DNA from: a virus
Virus record (IMG/VR): IMGVR_UViG_3300029945_000043
Coordinates: 1-29,410 of that record
Length of the DNA: 29,410 nt
Direction: 5' to 3' (one strand)
Numbering within the stretch: position 1 is the stretch's first letter; the number at the start of each line of letters is the position of its first letter. The notes under the pieces are model-generated. The model worked only from the letters and a program-made list of their open reading frames with translations, searched no databases and had not been told where the DNA came from. Positions 28,688 to 29,410 of the stretch are shown here, piece after piece. Both the position numbers and the translations under genes were made by a program.

Positions 28688-29272
28688 GTGGACCCCGAAA
28701 AAATCATCGTTCTCGATCCCCCGATTGACAGCGGCGGGGGCAAGATCATGCAGCTCAAGCTGCGCGAGCCGCTGACCGGCGAGGTGCTGCGCGCGGAAGT
28801 CAAGTTGTCGGCGTTCCTGACGCCGGCGACGCGGCATGCCCGCGACATTCAGTTGATCGCCGAAGTGACCGGCATTCCCCTCGACGCGGCGCGGCGGCTG
28901 CGGGTCACCGATCTGAACGCGGCCATCGCCTACCTGGATGAATTCGTCGACGCGCCGCCCCAGGCTGACTACACCGTGACGCGGCCGCCGGAGTTGGAAA
29001 TCCCCCTGGTGCCGCCGATCGAGCTGCACAGCCGCCGCCACGACATGCTTGAGCTGCGCGAGCCGCTGACCGGCGAACTTGAGAAAGCCTACGCGGAGCT
29101 GGGCAACGGCCGCGACGCGGAAAGCATCCGCAAATTCCAGATACTGCTGATGGCGCTGGTCAGCGGCTGCCACCGCGGCATCATCGAGCGCGTGCCGATC
29201 ACGATATTGGACGAGGGGTTTCGATACCTCGCGGGTTTTACCGGGGCTGGCCGTCGAACTGGCTCGACCTGA
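28688..29272 (+). CDS. Tail assembly chaperone (Mu gp41-like), with duplicated domain
   Basis: 194 aa from GTG 28688. Two copies of the chaperone domain are visible: residues about 20-90 and 117-184, each opening with LREPLTGE (25-32 and 123-130). The single-domain family member in Mu is about half this size. Such chaperones keep the tape measure protein soluble while the tube grows on it. The 0-frame ends in a short non-native tail (TGAGRRTGST) after the slippery site at 29233-29239; a -1 frame continues with a sensible C-terminal domain. It is followed by the next tail gene (likely tape measure) at 29407. Confidence 0.85.
   Translation: MDPEKIIVLDPPIDSGGGKIMQLKLREPLTGEVLRAEVKLSAFLTPATRHARDIQLIAEVTGIPLDAARRLRVTDLNAAIAYLDEFVDAPPQADYTVTRPPELEIPLVPPIELHSRRHDMLELREPLTGELEKAYAELGNGRDAESIRKFQILLMALVSGCHRGIIERVPITILDEGFRYLAGFTGAGRRTGST
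29233..29239 (+). promoter_or_regulatory. -1 ribosomal frameshift slippery site GGGTTTT
   Basis: In the chaperone frame the heptamer reads G GGT TTT, an exact X XXY YYZ slippery site, with tRNA re-pairing to GGG and TTT after a slip of one base. It is at the junction where the long -1 frame begins, as in the tail chaperone genes of Mu, lambda and many phages. A GC-rich stretch follows, but no clear pseudoknot was mapped by eye. Confidence 0.75.
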
Positions 29273-29397
29273 TCGCGGACCTGACGCGCCGCTACGGCTG
29301 GCCGGCGGACGGCCCCGGCTCGGGGTTCGCTCTCACCGGCAGCCGCCTCATGTGGTGGCTCGGGCAGGCGAACCGGCAGGCCAAGACGCCGCTCTAG
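29239..29397 (+). CDS. Frameshift-made C-terminal extension of the tail assembly chaperone
   Basis: After the slip at 29233-29239 the frame continues as YRGWPSNWLDLIADLTRRYG then WPADGPGSG, and ends RLMWWLGQANRQAKTPL before TAG at 29395-29397. It adds 52 residues, so the fused protein has 236 aa. This Trp-rich helical ending is the typical downstream part (gp42-like) of Mu-type chaperones, which binds the tape measure. It lacks its own start codon in a sensible place, so it is made only by frameshifting. Confidence 0.75.
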   Translation, partial: YRGWPSNWLDLIADLTRRYGWPADGPGSGFALTGSRLMWWLGQANRQAKTPL

Positions 29398-29406
29398 GGG
29401 GGCCTC

Positions 29407-29410
29407 ATGC
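29407..29410 (+). CDS. Start of the next tail gene (probable tape measure), cut by the window end
   Basis: An ATG at 29407-29409 follows a purine-rich AGGGGGG 4 bases upstream, 9 bases after the chaperone extension's stop. Only the first codon is present. In Mu-like gene order the tape measure protein comes next. Confidence 0.4.

Overview
The window is a high-GC (by eye about 65-68%) stretch of a temperate tailed phage or prophage, most likely of an alphaproteobacterium. The host call rests on GC content and on small proteins of kinds I know from alphaproteobacterial (rhizobial, acetobacterial) phages; it is inference. No host gene, integrase, tRNA, rRNA, IS element or CRISPR array was seen. 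Both ends cut genes: a leftward gene at base 1 and the first bases of a tail gene at the right end.

Layout. (1) 1-2.6 kb, control region: a short leftward operon (1-715), a leftward CI-like repressor (1020-1511) and a divergent Cro-like gene (1594-1821), with several operator-like palindromes between them. The Cro-like gene has a promoter placed so that its mRNA is probably leaderless. (2) 1.8-8.1 kb, rightward early/replication operon, tightly packed with ATGA/TGATG overlaps: an unknown early protein, an SF2 helicase with a zinc ribbon, a VRR-NUC nuclease, two unknown proteins and a RepA-type hexameric helicase ATPase. A gene-free 289-base stretch follows with eight copies of an iteron-like octamer and a large inverted repeat (candidate replication origin). 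Then come a zinc-finger protein, a NusG/RfaH-like transcription factor and two small proteins. (3) 8.07-8.93 kb, a scar: remnants of two genes (one a DNA methyltransferase with an internal deletion) beside two small leftward genes. (4) 9.1-12.1 kb: a tail-completion-like protein, a ParB-like protein, a DNA methyltransferase and a fold-type II PLP enzyme, a possible DNA base-modification cassette. (5) 12.1-17.1 kb: twelve mostly small leftward genes ending in a DUF932 protein; mostly unknown function. (6) 17.2-29.4 kb, rightward late operon: Nu1-like small terminase, GpA-like large terminase, gpW, lambda-type portal, S49 capsid protease, charged scaffold, gpD-type decoration protein, gpE-type major capsid protein, connector and tail-terminator genes, then a Mu-type contractile tail (DUF2635 protein, sheath, tube, tail assembly chaperone with a -1 frameshift site).

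How it fits together: the repressor/Cro pair decides between lysogeny and lytic growth; the early operon copies the genome; the NusG-like factor may drive read-through; the ParB/methyltransferase/PLP genes may modify phage DNA; the late operon builds a lambda-like head on a Mu-like contractile tail. The most interesting signals are the iteron/inverted-repeat region after the RepA-like gene, the ParB-methyltransferase-PLP trio, and the tail chaperone with a duplicated domain plus a canonical slippery heptamer.
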